This document shows positions 18,252 through 28,800 of a stretch of 64,000 nucleotides of DNA, in pieces. The position numbers and the translations under genes were made by a program. Within the stretch, counting starts at the first letter, position 1. The number at the start of each line of letters is the position of its first letter. The stretch lies in NCBI RefSeq assembly GCF_021605415.1, contig NZ_WKEQ01000003.1, positions 62,001-126,000 of the forward strand, read 5' to 3'. Under the pieces are notes generated by a model, which was not told the origin of the DNA, did not search any database, and saw only the letters and a list, made by a program, of their open reading frames with translations. The DNA is from Pseudomonas syringae. Lineage in GTDB: Bacteria > Pseudomonadota > Gammaproteobacteria > Pseudomonadales > Pseudomonadaceae.

Positions 18252-20711
18252 ATGCCCGCACCACACGGACTCCACCCGCTCGCCAAGGCTCTGCTGATCC
18301 GCCACTCCTTCCGCCCGACCCTCCCAGCCCTTTGTGCGCTGGCCTTTGCCCTGCCCATGGTCGGCCAGGCACAAGCTGCAGCCGTAGCGATCAATATTCC
18401 TGCACAGTCGCTGGGGAGCGCACTGCAGGAATTCGGTCGCCAGACCAATCTGCAAGTGCTGTACAGCCCGGACGAAGTCAGCGGTCTGCGCAGCACTGCG
18501 GTCAGCGGCACGCTGGAACCCACGGCCGCCATCGCTCAACTGCTGCAAGGCACCGACATCGCCTACAGCGTTCAGGGCAACAACGTTGCACTGCGTTCAC
18601 GCGGCAACGGCGAAAGCCTCGATCTGGCCCCGACCAATATTTCCGCCGCTGCCGAATCGGCCTGGGGCCCGGTTGACGGCATCGTCGCCAAGCGCAGCGC
18701 GACCGGTTCGAAGACCGATACACCGCTGAACGAAATCCCGCAGACGATCAACGTCGTCACGCAAGACGAAATCCAGATGCGCGGTTCGAAGTCGGTTACT
18801 GAAGCGTTGCTCTACACGCCTGGCATGACCGGCGGTGGCTTTTCGGATCGGGTGAAGATTTTCGACGAGCCGACATCGCGCGGTTTCTCGCCGACGCCGC
18901 TGTACCTCGACGGCCTGCACATGCCTTACGGCGGCGGCAGCACCGGCGGTTCGCTGCAGATCGACCCGTACACCCTGGAGCGCATCGAAGTGCTCAAAGG
19001 CCCGGCGTCGGTGCTTTACGGTCAGAACCAGCCCGGCGGTATCGTCAACATGGTCAGCAAGCGCCCGACCGCCACCCCGCTACACGAAGTGAAGATCGGC
19101 GGCGGCAGCTACGACCGCAAATACGGTGCCTTCGACTTCGGCGGCCCGATCGACGATCAAGGCGAGTTTCTGTATCGCCTGACCGGTGTGGTCAATGACA
19201 GCGATTCGGCGATCGATTACGCCAGTCAGAACCGCATGTTGCTCGCGCCGAGCCTGACCTGGCTGCCGAACGATCGCACCAGCATCACCGTGTTCGGTCA
19301 GTACCAGAAAGATCATGACGTACCGGAAGCCCAGGGCCTGCCGGCCAACGGCACGGTGTATCGCAGCGAAGCCGGGCGCATCAGTCGCAGCCTGTTCATC
19401 GGCGAGCCGGACGTGAACAAATACCACCGCGAACAATTCGTCGTCGGCTACGAAATCGCCCACGAGCTCAACGACATCTGGACGCTCAAGCAGAACGCCC
19501 GTTACGCCGACGTCAACGACCAGTATGTGGCGCCGTTGCACGGCTATTCGTTCTCGACCAACCCGGCCACCGGCCTCGACGACGGCAGCTATCAGAGCCG
19601 CTATGCCGTCGACTGGTCGCAGCACAACAAGGTCTACGGCATCGATAACATCGCCCAGGCCAAGTTCAAGACCGCCGATATCGATCACACCGTCCTGCTG
19701 GGCGTGGATTACTACCACTTCAGTTCCGACTTCCTCGGCCTGTACGATCGCACCGCCTCGAGCATCGACCTGTACAACCCGGTGTATGGCGGCGAAATCA
19801 ACTTCCGCCAGCCGTACAAGTGGGACAACACCATCAAGCAGACCGGCCTGTACGCTCAGGATCAACTGCGCTGGAACCAATGGTTCCTGACCCTTGGCGG
19901 TCGCTACGACTTCGCCGAGACCGACAACAAGCAACCGCTGACCAACGGCCACTCGAACCAGAAGGACGAGAAGTTCACCGGTCGTGCCGGCCTGGGTTAT
20001 GAGTTCGACAACGGCGTGACGCCGTACATCAGCTACGCCGAATCGTTCCTGCCGCAAACCGGTACTGACATGAGCGGCAGCGCGTTCGAACCGACCACCG
20101 GCAAGCAGTACGAAGTCGGCATCAAGTACGAGCCGACCTCCATCGACGGCTTCATTCAGTTGTCCGCTTACCAGATCGACCAGGACAACATGCTCACCTC
20201 CGACCTCAACAACCCGGGTTTCAGCACCCAGAGCGGCACCGTGCGTTCTCGCGGTGTAGAACTGGAAGGCAAAGTCAACGTCACCCAGAACCTGCGAGTG
20301 CTGGCGTCGGTGTCGCGTAACCAGACCAAGTGGGAAAAGGATAACGACGGTCGTGAAGGTCGCACCTTGGCCATGCGTCCACCGCTGACGGCGTCGGCGT
20401 GGGTCAACTACGACTTCGACATTTCTACCGCGCTGGCCGGTTTCGGCATGGGCCTGGGCGCACGTTATGTGCGCAGCAGCTACGGCTCGGATTATGAGTC
20501 GGACTCTTTCCAGATCCCGTCGTACACCGTGTATGACGCCATGGTCTCCTACGACCTGGAAAAATCGCCGCTGCACGTCAAAGGCGTGAAGCTGCAAGCC
20601 AACCTGCAAAACCTTACCGACGAGAAGTACGTCGCCGCGTGCAACAGCACCCTCGACTGCTACTACGGCGAAGGCCGCACCATGACGGCCGACGTGACCT
20701 ACAACTGGTAA
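18252..20711 (+). CDS. fpvA: FpvA, TonB-dependent ferripyoverdine receptor/transducer
   Basis: An 819-residue outer-membrane receptor. After a long signal peptide (cleavage near AQAAAV) comes the STN signalling domain (INIPAQSLGSALQEFGRQTN; LYSPDEVSGL), used to signal through FpvR to FpvI/PvdS. The plug domain has NEIPQTINVVTQDEIQMRG and VLKGPASVLYGQNQPGG; the barrel runs to the C-terminal aromatic residue (VTYNW). Start at the ATG 18252 after AGAAGAA; an in-frame TTG at 18234 exists. Receptor and NRPSs usually co-evolve, so specificity should match the peptide made here. No PvdS box was found, consistent with FpvI control. Confidence 0.93.
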   Translation: MPAPHGLHPLAKALLIRHSFRPTLPALCALAFALPMVGQAQAAAVAINIPAQSLGSALQEFGRQTNLQVLYSPDEVSGLRSTAVSGTLEPTAAIAQLLQGTDIAYSVQGNNVALRSRGNGESLDLAPTNISAAAESAWGPVDGIVAKRSATGSKTDTPLNEIPQTINVVTQDEIQMRGSKSVTEALLYTPGMTGGGFSDRVKIFDEPTSRGFSPTPLYLDGLHMPYGGGSTGGSLQIDPYTLERIEVLKGPASVLYGQNQPGGIVNMVSKRPTATPLHEVKIGGGSYDRKYGAFDFGGPIDDQGEFLYRLTGVVNDSDSAIDYASQNRMLLAPSLTWLPNDRTSITVFGQYQKDHDVPEAQGLPANGTVYRSEAGRISRSLFIGEPDVNKYHREQFVVGYEIAHELNDIWTLKQNARYADVNDQYVAPLHGYSFSTNPATGLDDGSYQSRYAVDWSQHNKVYGIDNIAQAKFKTADIDHTVLLGVDYYHFSSDFLGLYDRTASSIDLYNPVYGGEINFRQPYKWDNTIKQTGLYAQDQLRWNQWFLTLGGRYDFAETDNKQPLTNGHSNQKDEKFTGRAGLGYEFDNGVTPYISYAESFLPQTGTDMSGSAFEPTTGKQYEVGIKYEPTSIDGFIQLSAYQIDQDNMLTSDLNNPGFSTQSGTVRSRGVELEGKVNVTQNLRVLASVSRNQTKWEKDNDGREGRTLAMRPPLTASAWVNYDFDISTALAGFGMGLGARYVRSSYGSDYESDSFQIPSYTVYDAMVSYDLEKSPLHVKGVKLQANLQNLTDEKYVAACNSTLDCYYGEGRTMTADVTYNW

Positions 20712-20731
20712 CACGCTCAGCGCAAAACAAG

Positions 20732-20754
20732 ACGCCGGCATTTCCGGCGTTTTT
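20732..20754 (+). terminator. Rho-independent terminator of fpvA
   Basis: ACGCCGG, a 5-base loop, CCGGCGT and a T-run, 21 bp after the fpvA stop. Confidence 0.85.
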
Positions 20755-20774
20755 GTGTCTGTGGTTTGCAACAA

Positions 20775-20807
20775 GATCAAAAGATCGCAGCCTGCGGCAG
20801 CTCCTGC
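20775..20807. repeat. GATC-type palindromic repeat, half element
   Basis: The segment beginning GATCAAAAGATCGCAGCCTG and continuing CGGCAGCTCCTGC recurs at 58953, 61487-61565 and 62193-62264. It lies between the convergent fpvA and hydrolase genes. Confidence 0.8.
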
Positions 20808-20817
20808 AAGGGCGGTC

Positions 20818-21777
20818 TTACTCGGCCGCAAACACCCGCAACAGACGCTCGGCGATAAGCTGCTGCGCTTCTTCGGCCTCGTCGATGATCGCGCCCATGC
20901 GCATGAAATCGTGGGTCATGCCTTCATACACCTTCAACTCCACTTCAACGCCCGCCTCGCGCAGATGCCGCGCATACGCCACGCCTTCATCGTGCAGCGG
21001 ATCGCATTGCGCCAGCACCAGCAGCGCCGGCGCCATGCCTTGATTGATTGACGCCAGCAATGGCGAAAACCGTGGATCGAGACGATCACTCGCCTCGCGC
21101 TGATAGTGCGCGTAGAACCAGTTCAACGATTCCTTCTCCAGCAGATACCCCTCCCCGAAACGCTCAATGGACGGCGTGGCGCGACTGGCATCGGTCACCG
21201 GATAAATCAGCACCTGCAAGCGTGGCCGCACAGGCGCGTCGGCCAGTTCTGCGGCGAGCACCGTCGCCAGGCTGCCGCCGACACTGTCACCGGCAATCGC
21301 CAATCGAGAAGCGTCGATGCCCAGATCTGCGGCGCTGGCCACCAGCCAATCCCAGGCATCCCGGGCGTCATCGGCGGCGGTCGGAAAGCGAAACGCCGGC
21401 GCCAACCGATACGCCACCGACAGCACCACGCAATCGGCCATGACCGCCAGCGCACGACACAATGAATCATGGGAATCGAGACTGCCGACCACATAACCGC
21501 CGCCATGGAAATACAACAACGCCGGGCGTCCGGCGCCGGGTACCAAAGGGTGATTGCTGTAGATCCGCGCGTTCAGGCGCGAGCCGTCGCGCACCGGCAG
21601 TTGCAGGTCATCGACCCGTGCGATGTCTTCGCCGCCGGCGTCCATCAACAGCGACGACTGATCGAATTGTTCGCGTGCCTGCTCCGGGCTCAGCTCGTGC
21701 ATGGCCACGCGTTTACCACTGGCCCGGCCATTGCCGACCAATTCCAGGAATGCGGCGATATCAGGGTTCAACGACAT
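20818..21777 (-). CDS. HSL-family alpha/beta hydrolase in the pyoverdine NRPS operon
   Basis: A 319-residue hormone-sensitive-lipase-type carboxylesterase. The oxyanion motif YFHGGGYV, nucleophile GDSVGG, catalytic Asp in AQCDPLHDEG and His in GMTHDFMRM are all in place, so it should be active. There is no signal peptide, so it is cytoplasmic. GGAG lies 7 nt before the ATG. It starts 53 bp after the stop of pvdD on the same strand, with no visible terminator between, so it probably belongs to the pvdI-pvdD transcript. Its substrate is unknown: it could hydrolyse misprimed or intermediate thioesters, cleave an acyl chain, or act on the siderophore. Confidence 0.88.
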   Translation of the reverse strand: MSLNPDIAAFLELVGNGRASGKRVAMHELSPEQAREQFDQSSLLMDAGGEDIARVDDLQLPVRDGSRLNARIYSNHPLVPGAGRPALLYFHGGGYVVGSLDSHDSLCRALAVMADCVVLSVAYRLAPAFRFPTAADDARDAWDWLVASAADLGIDASRLAIAGDSVGGSLATVLAAELADAPVRPRLQVLIYPVTDASRATPSIERFGEGYLLEKESLNWFYAHYQREASDRLDPRFSPLLASINQGMAPALLVLAQCDPLHDEGVAYARHLREAGVEVELKVYEGMTHDFMRMGAIIDEAEEAQQLIAERLLRVFAAE

Positions 21778-21830
21778 TCAAATTCTCCAGGCCACCTGGG
21801 CACCTCACGATGCCCGGGCGCACGTTACAT

Positions 21831-24800
21831 TCAGGACAGGGCTACAGGTTCAACGATCTCGCCGAGCATTTCTTCAGCCTCGGACAGGAAGGTTTCATCC
21901 CGGGGGATCTGGAAATGCCCGCAATCGAGCCACTCACCGCCCATGCCCGGCAGTTCGAGTTGCGCAGCCAGCTGCGCCGCTTCCGCCTCACGACCCAGCG
22001 TCCACCAGCACACCGGCGCAACCGTCAGCGGAGCACAACGATCAAGCTTGAGCGACAACTGCTTGAGCCGCCGCGCCACGCTGAACACATGAGCCAATTC
22101 ATCGGCGCCCAGTGCCACGTAGGTCGAAGCGCCCCGCTCGGCTTGCATTGCGGCAGCGAACAGTGCGCGCAGATTCTGCGGTGTCTCGTCGCCGTCGATG
22201 CGTAAACCTTGTGCAGCGTCCGGCAGCGTCACCTTCAGGAAATCACGCAGATCCGTTTGCCAGTCATCCACCGCTCCAGCGTCGACATCCGCCGACGGTA
22301 CGAAGCTGTCCACCAGTCCGACGAACTTGACCTGTTCACCGGCGCGTTCCAGTTGCGCCGCCATCAGCATCGCCAACGTCCCGCCCAGCGACCAGCCCAA
22401 CAGGCGATAAGGCCCGTGCGGTTGCTTCTCGCGGATTTGCGCAACGTAATCGCTCGCCATGCTTTGCAACGACGTAGCGTTGAACGCCGGATCCAGCAGC
22501 ATCCGCGACTGGATCGCCAGGACTTGGCGTTGACCGCTCAAGCGACGGGCCAGCGGCTCGTAATCGAACACCGTGCCGAACCCTGCGTGAATGCAGAACA
22601 GCGGCGCAACGCCTTTGACTTCGGCGTTCATCGCCAGCAACCCGGAGGTTTTTTGCACGCCGCCCTGAACACTGGCGACCAGTTCGCCGATGCTCGGTTT
22701 CTGCATCAGGTCGCGCAATTTCAGGCTCAAACCCTGCGCCTTGAGCGCACGGCTGCGCGCCACCACTTGCAGGCTGAGAATCGAGTCACCGCCCAACTCG
22801 AAAAAGTTATCGGTGATGCCGACGCGCTCGACTTTGAGCACCTCGCGCCAGATCTTCGCCAAGGCCTGTTCCAGTTCGGTCACGGGAGCCGCGTAAACCT
22901 CGCGCGGTTGTGCCTCGGGGTCCGGCAATGCCTTGCGGTCGAGTTTGCCGTTGGGTGTCAGCGGCATGCGCTCAAGCAACATCAGGTGCGCAGGCACCAT
23001 GTAATCCGGCAGGCTGGCCTTCAGTTGCGCGCGCAGTCGCTCGCACAAACCTTCTTGGGCAGCGTCGGCGTTTGCCAGCACATAGCCGATCAATTGCTTG
23101 CCGCTGGCGCCTTCGCGGGCGACCACGGCCGCATCGCGTACACCGGTCTGCTGCTTGAGGCGCGCTTCGATTTCACCCAGCTCGATGCGGAAGCCCCGGA
23201 TCTTCACCTGATGGTCGATGCGCCCGAGGTAGTCGACCGTGCCGTCCTCGCGCTGGCGAACCAGGTCGCCGGTGCGATACAGGCGGCTGCCGTCGCTGCT
23301 GAACGGGTTGGCAACAAATCGCTCGGCGGTGCCGCTCGCGCGTCCCAGATAACCCCGGGCCAGAGCACCGCCGAGGTACAGTTCACCGGCCATGCCGACG
23401 GGCAACGGATTGAGGTCGTGATCGAGCACGTAACCGCTGCGCTCGCCCACCACGCGGCCGATTGGCGCATAGGCAGCACCGCATTGATCGGCGGCACCGG
23501 CCTTCCAGATCAGTGGCGTAACCACGGTTTCGGTCGGGCCGTAGCCGTTGATGATGTACTGCGGCTTGAGCGCACGCTTGGCCAGTTCGAAACTCGCCAC
23601 CGGCACTGCGTCGCCACCAAAACAGTAGATCCGCACTGCTGGCGGGTTGCCGTGTTGCTCGGCGTGCTCGGCCAATTGCTGCAAGTACACCGGCGGAAAC
23701 GCCGCCACGGTGACGCCGTGCTCGTGCATCGCCAGATACGTCTGCTCGGCCGTCCACAAACTGTCGTCGCGAAGCAACAACCGCGTACCGTGGGTCAGCG
23801 TGGTCAGCCAGCGTTCATGAGCACCGTCAAAGGCGAACGACATGAAGTGCAACTCACAATCGGCCGCGCTCATTTCATAGCGCTCACCGATGGCCTGGCA
23901 GTGCATCGCCAGCGGCCCGTGTGCCACGCCGACACCTTTGGGCAAACCGGTGGAACCCGAGGTGTAAATCACATACGCCAGGTTGCCCGACTGCACCGAC
24001 ACCGGCGGCGCCGTCGTCGGCAGCGCGCTCAAATCCAGTTGATCGAGCGCCAGCACATGCAGATTGTTCTGCGCCGGCATCACCTGTTCCAGGCTCGAAT
24101 CACTGAGCAGCAAGGCGATGCCGGAATCGCGCATCAGGTAGCTCAAGCGTTCACGCGGATACGTGGCATCCAGCGGCACGTAGGCACCGCCAGCCTTCAG
24201 CACGGCGAGCAGCGCGACAATCATGTTTTCGCTGCGCGGCAATGCCACGCCGACCCGCACTTCCGGGCCGACGCCTTCGGCGATCAACGCATGTGCCAGA
24301 CGATTGGCCCGGGCGTCGATCAGGCCGTAGCTGAACGCTTCGCCATTGAAAATCACAGCGATAGCGTCCGCGTGCTGCGCAGCCCAATGGGCAATACGTT
24401 GGTGCACCGGCGGCGTGTTTGACGACTCGGCGATCAGCGCCGTTTTCGCCACTTGCCCGGTCGGCAAACCGATCCGCCCCAGCGGTTGTGCCGCGTCCTG
24501 CGCCAGGGCAACAAGCAGACCTTCCATGTTGCTGCGGATGCCTTCCACAGTGGCCCGGTCGAAGTGCTCGCGCAGGAACATGTATTCGATCACCAGCCCT
24601 TCTTCCAGCGTGACCATCAAGTCCATCGGGAAGTTGGTCAGCCCGGCATTGTTGATCTCGCCGAATGTCAGCGAGTCGTCGCGCCACTCGCGCAGCGTCT
24701 GATCAATCGGGTGGTTTTCGAAGACGATAATGCTGTCGAATAACGATTGCCCGGCACGCCCGCCCCAACGCTGTACGTCGGTGAGCGGGGTGTATTCCCG

Positions 24801-25849
24801 CTCGCGCATTTCCAGGTTGAAGTCCTGCAACTCGCGCAACCACTGGCCGACCGGTTGTTCGGCCGGCACGTCCTTGATCACCGGCAAGGTATTGATGAAC
24901 AGGCCGAGGATCGATTCCGACGCCGGCAGGCTCCCCGGACGCCCGGCGACGGTCGCCCCGAACGCCACGCAACGCTGACCGCTGTAACGGCTGAGCAGCA
25001 TCAGCCACGCGCCTTGCACCAAGGTGTTGAGGGTGATTTGTTGTGACTGGGCAAATGCTTTGAGCTGTTCAGTGCGCTGTTCGCCCAAACGGCTGTACAG
25101 CGCTTCGTGACCGCGACCGTCACCTGTGCGCGCGATGGCGTCGGCCAGATAAGTCGGCTCATCGAGCGACGCCAAATGCTGACGCCAGAAACCTTCGCTG
25201 GCATTGGCATCCTGCTGTTGCAGCCAGTTGATGTAGCGGCGATACGGCACCGCCTCCGCCAACACCTTGCCGGAATACTGATTGAGCACTTCACCGATCA
25301 GCTGCGAACTGCTCCAGCCGTCGATCAGGATGTGGTGATACGTCCAGATCAATTGATGGCTGTCATCACTCACCCGCACCAGCGTCAGGCGTTGCAGCGG
25401 CGGGCAATCGAGATCGAAACCCTTGGCCCTTTCGCTGTCGGCCAGCGCTTGCAAGGCTTGCGCCGAACAATCGCGGTCACGCCAGTCGAGCACGCTGATC
25501 GGCAATGGCGGATCGGCGAGCACGAACTGCAACGGCTCAGCCAGATCCTGCCAGAGAAAACCGGTACGCAGGATGTCATGGCGGCGGCTGACCGTTTCCC
25601 AGGCGTCTTTCAGGCGCATCGGCTCAAGCCCCTGCACCGGCACGCTCAACTGGTTGATGTAGAGATCGGCTTGCGGCGAATTCAGGCCAAGGAACAACAT
25701 GCCCTGCTGCATCGGCGACAAGCGGTACAGACCGTCGAGCTGCCCCTCAGGCAGCGGCAACGCGGCCACTTGCGCCTCGTTCAAACCGTGCAGCGGCATG
25801 TCTGCCAGCGCCGTCACCGGAGCCGACGAACTGCCACCGGCCTGCACAC
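21831..25849 (-). other. pvdD module 4: C-A(OH-Orn proposed)-T-TE
   Basis: Approximate limits. The condensation domain is D-acceptor-like (YRLSPMQQGMLFLGL; HHILIDGWS). The code D-G-E-A-Y-F-G-V-T (FDGAHER; VAAFPPVY; IYCFGGDA; NGYGPTETVVT) is identical to that of pvdI module 2; Glu at the third position suits a basic side chain. The thioesterase (about 22640-21831) could release the peptide by cyclising terminal OH-Orn. Confidence 0.7.
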
Positions 25850-28800
25850 GCAAGGCCAATAGCTGGATGGTCGGTTGCTGGAACAGGTCTTTCGGACTCA
25901 GTTCGAGCCCTTGCTGGCGGGCACGGCTGACCACTTGAATCGACACAATCGAGTCACCGCCCAGCGCAAAGAAACTGTCTGTGGTGCTGATGCGCTCCAG
26001 GCCCAGCACGTCCTTCCAGATCGCCACCAGCGCTTGCTCGGTCTCATTGACCGGTTCGACGTGCTGCTGCGAAGCGGTCAGTTCCACCACCGGCAAGCGC
26101 TTGCGATCCAGTTTGCCGTTCGGGCTCAGCGGCATCTGCGCCAGCCACACGCGGTGCGTGGGCACCATGTAATCGGGCAACGTCATGGCGAGCCAGGTCG
26201 ACAATTCGTCGTGCAGCCCGGCAGTGTCCGTAAGTGTCGACGCCTGCGTCGGCACCAGATAGGCGACCAGTTGCTGAGTCCCCAGCACTTCGGCGGCCAC
26301 GACCACGGCTTCGCGCACAGCGGCATGTTTGAGCAGACGCGCTTCGATCTCACCGAGCTCGATCCGCAAACCACGGATTTTCACCTGATGGTCGATGCGG
26401 CCCATGTACTCCAGCTCAGCGCCGTCGCGCTGACGGATCAAGTCACCGGTGCGGTACATGCGCTCGCCGTGGGTGGCCAACGGATCCGGCACAAACTTCT
26501 CCGCCGTCAGCCCCGGACGTGCCAGATAACCGCGAGTGATACCCGCCCCGGACAGGTACAACTCGGCACAAACGCCCTGCGGCGCCGCATGCAGATCGGC
26601 ATCGAGCAGATGACTCGCGGTGAAATCGAGCGCCCGGCCGATACGCGCCTGGCCACCCGCAGTGCGGCGCGTCCAGGTCGAATAGGTGGTGTCTTCCGAT
26701 GGGCCGTACAGGTCGTAGACATGCTCGACTGTCGCCTGCTGATACAGCGCGTCCACCAAGGGTTGCTTGAGCGGTTCACCGGCCAGATTGATGATGCGCA
26801 CGCTTGGCGGAATCTGCCCGGCACGCTGCAACCCGGCAATCGCCGACGGTACGGTGTTGATCAGACGCACTTGATCGCGCGCCGGCAGGAGCGGCAGTTC
26901 CAGCGCATTGCGCGCGATGATCAACGAGCCGCCATTGGCCAGTGTGACAAACAGCTCCCACACCGACAGGTCGAAGCACACCGACGTCGATGCGAGCACA
27001 CCGCAAATATCGTCACGGCTGTAAACCCGCGCCGACCAGTCGATCAAGGCCATGACATTGCGGTGAGCGATGGCCACGCCTTTCGGCAGGCCGGTCGAGC
27101 CCGAGGTGTAAATCACATACGCGAGGTTGTCCGGCGTGACCGATGTCTGCGGCGCTGTGGCCGGATAGTCGCCCAGCCACTTCGCCGCCTCGTCCATCAA
27201 CACCACTTGGGTGTCCGGCTCCAGCGTCAAGGACGCAGCGACCGCCTGTTCGGTCAGCAGCACTTGCGCACGGCTGTCCTTGAGCATGTATGCCACGCGA
27301 TCCGCCGGGTAATCCGGATCCAGCGGCACATAGGCACCACCTGCCTTGAACACCGCGAGCAGCGCAATCAGCAACTGCTCGGAACGCTGCATCGCCACGC
27401 CCACGCGCACTTCCGCACCGACGCCCAGCGCGATCAGTCGGTGCGCCACGCGGTTGGCCTGCGCATCGAGTTCGGCGTAGGTCAGTTGCGTATCGGCAAA
27501 CGTCACCGCCAACGCCTCGGGCGTCTCGGCCACTTGTCGGGCAATCGCTTGATGGATGCACTGGTCAGTGACGAAACGCTCGCCGGCCGGTGAAAGCGGC
27601 GCCTCGATCAGGCTCAACTCGCCCAACGCACGCTCGCCCGATTCGACCATCTGGCTCAACAACCGCTGCACCTGCACACCGAGTTGCGCCACGCTGTTGG
27701 CGGTGAAACTGTCGCACTGGTAACTGAAGTGCATCGACAGTTCGCTGCCCAGATGCACCAGCAAGGTCAACGGGTAATTGGTCTGTTCGTGGTTGCCGAT
27801 TTCGCCGAAGCGCAGATCCTGCGGTGCGCCCTCTTCCAGCGCCTGGGACACCGGGTAGTTCTCGAACACCAGAATGTTGTCGAACAGCGCTTCACCGGTT
27901 TGCCCGGCCCAGCGCTGAATGTCGAACAACGGCGTGTGTTCATGCTCGCGAAGCGTCACGTTTTGCGCCTGCACGCTTTGCAGCCATTGACCGACGCTGT
28001 GCTCCGAACGCGGGGTGGCAATCACCGGCAGCGTGTTGATGAAGAGGCCGATCTGCTGCTCGACGCCCTTGAGTTCAGTCGGTCGACCGGCGACGGTGGC
28101 GCCGAACGCCACGGTCTGCTGGCCGGTCAGGCGCTGCAACAACAGCAGCCAAGCGGCCTGGATCACAGTGTTGAGGGTGACTTTTTGCTGGCGGGCGAAC
28201 TCGCCCAACTGGCGGGTCTGCCCGGCGCTCAGGGAACAGTAATGCTCGCCATGACCTTCGCGGGATTCATCGCCACGCTGCCCTTGAACGGCCTGGGCCA
28301 GACGAGTCGGCGCCGGCAGATCGGCCAGTTGCGTGAGCCAGTATTGCTCGCTGGCCTGGGCGTCCTGACGTTGCAACCATTCGATGTAATCGCGATAACG
28401 TCCGGCCAGCGCCTGCACCACCGCGCCGCTGTAGCGCTGCAACACTTCGCCGAGCAACTGCGAGTTGCTCCAGCCGTCCATCAGGATGTGATGGTTGGTG
28501 TAAATCAGGTGGCAACGCTGGTCATCCAGACGCACCACAACCATGCGCAGCAGCGGGCCTCGGGCCAGGTCGAAACCTTGTGCTTGCTCGCGGGATGCGA
28601 GGGCGTCCAGCGCGGCTTGGGTGTCGTTGTGTCCGCGCCAGTCGAGCACACTGAACGGCATGTCCAGTTGCTTGTGTACCACTTGCACCGGGCGCTCGAC
28701 GTTCCCTTGCCAAACGAAACTCGTGCGCAAAATGTCGTGGTTATCCACCGCCGCTTGCCAGGCCTGCTGGAAGCGCTGCGGGTCGAGGCCTTCGACGTCG

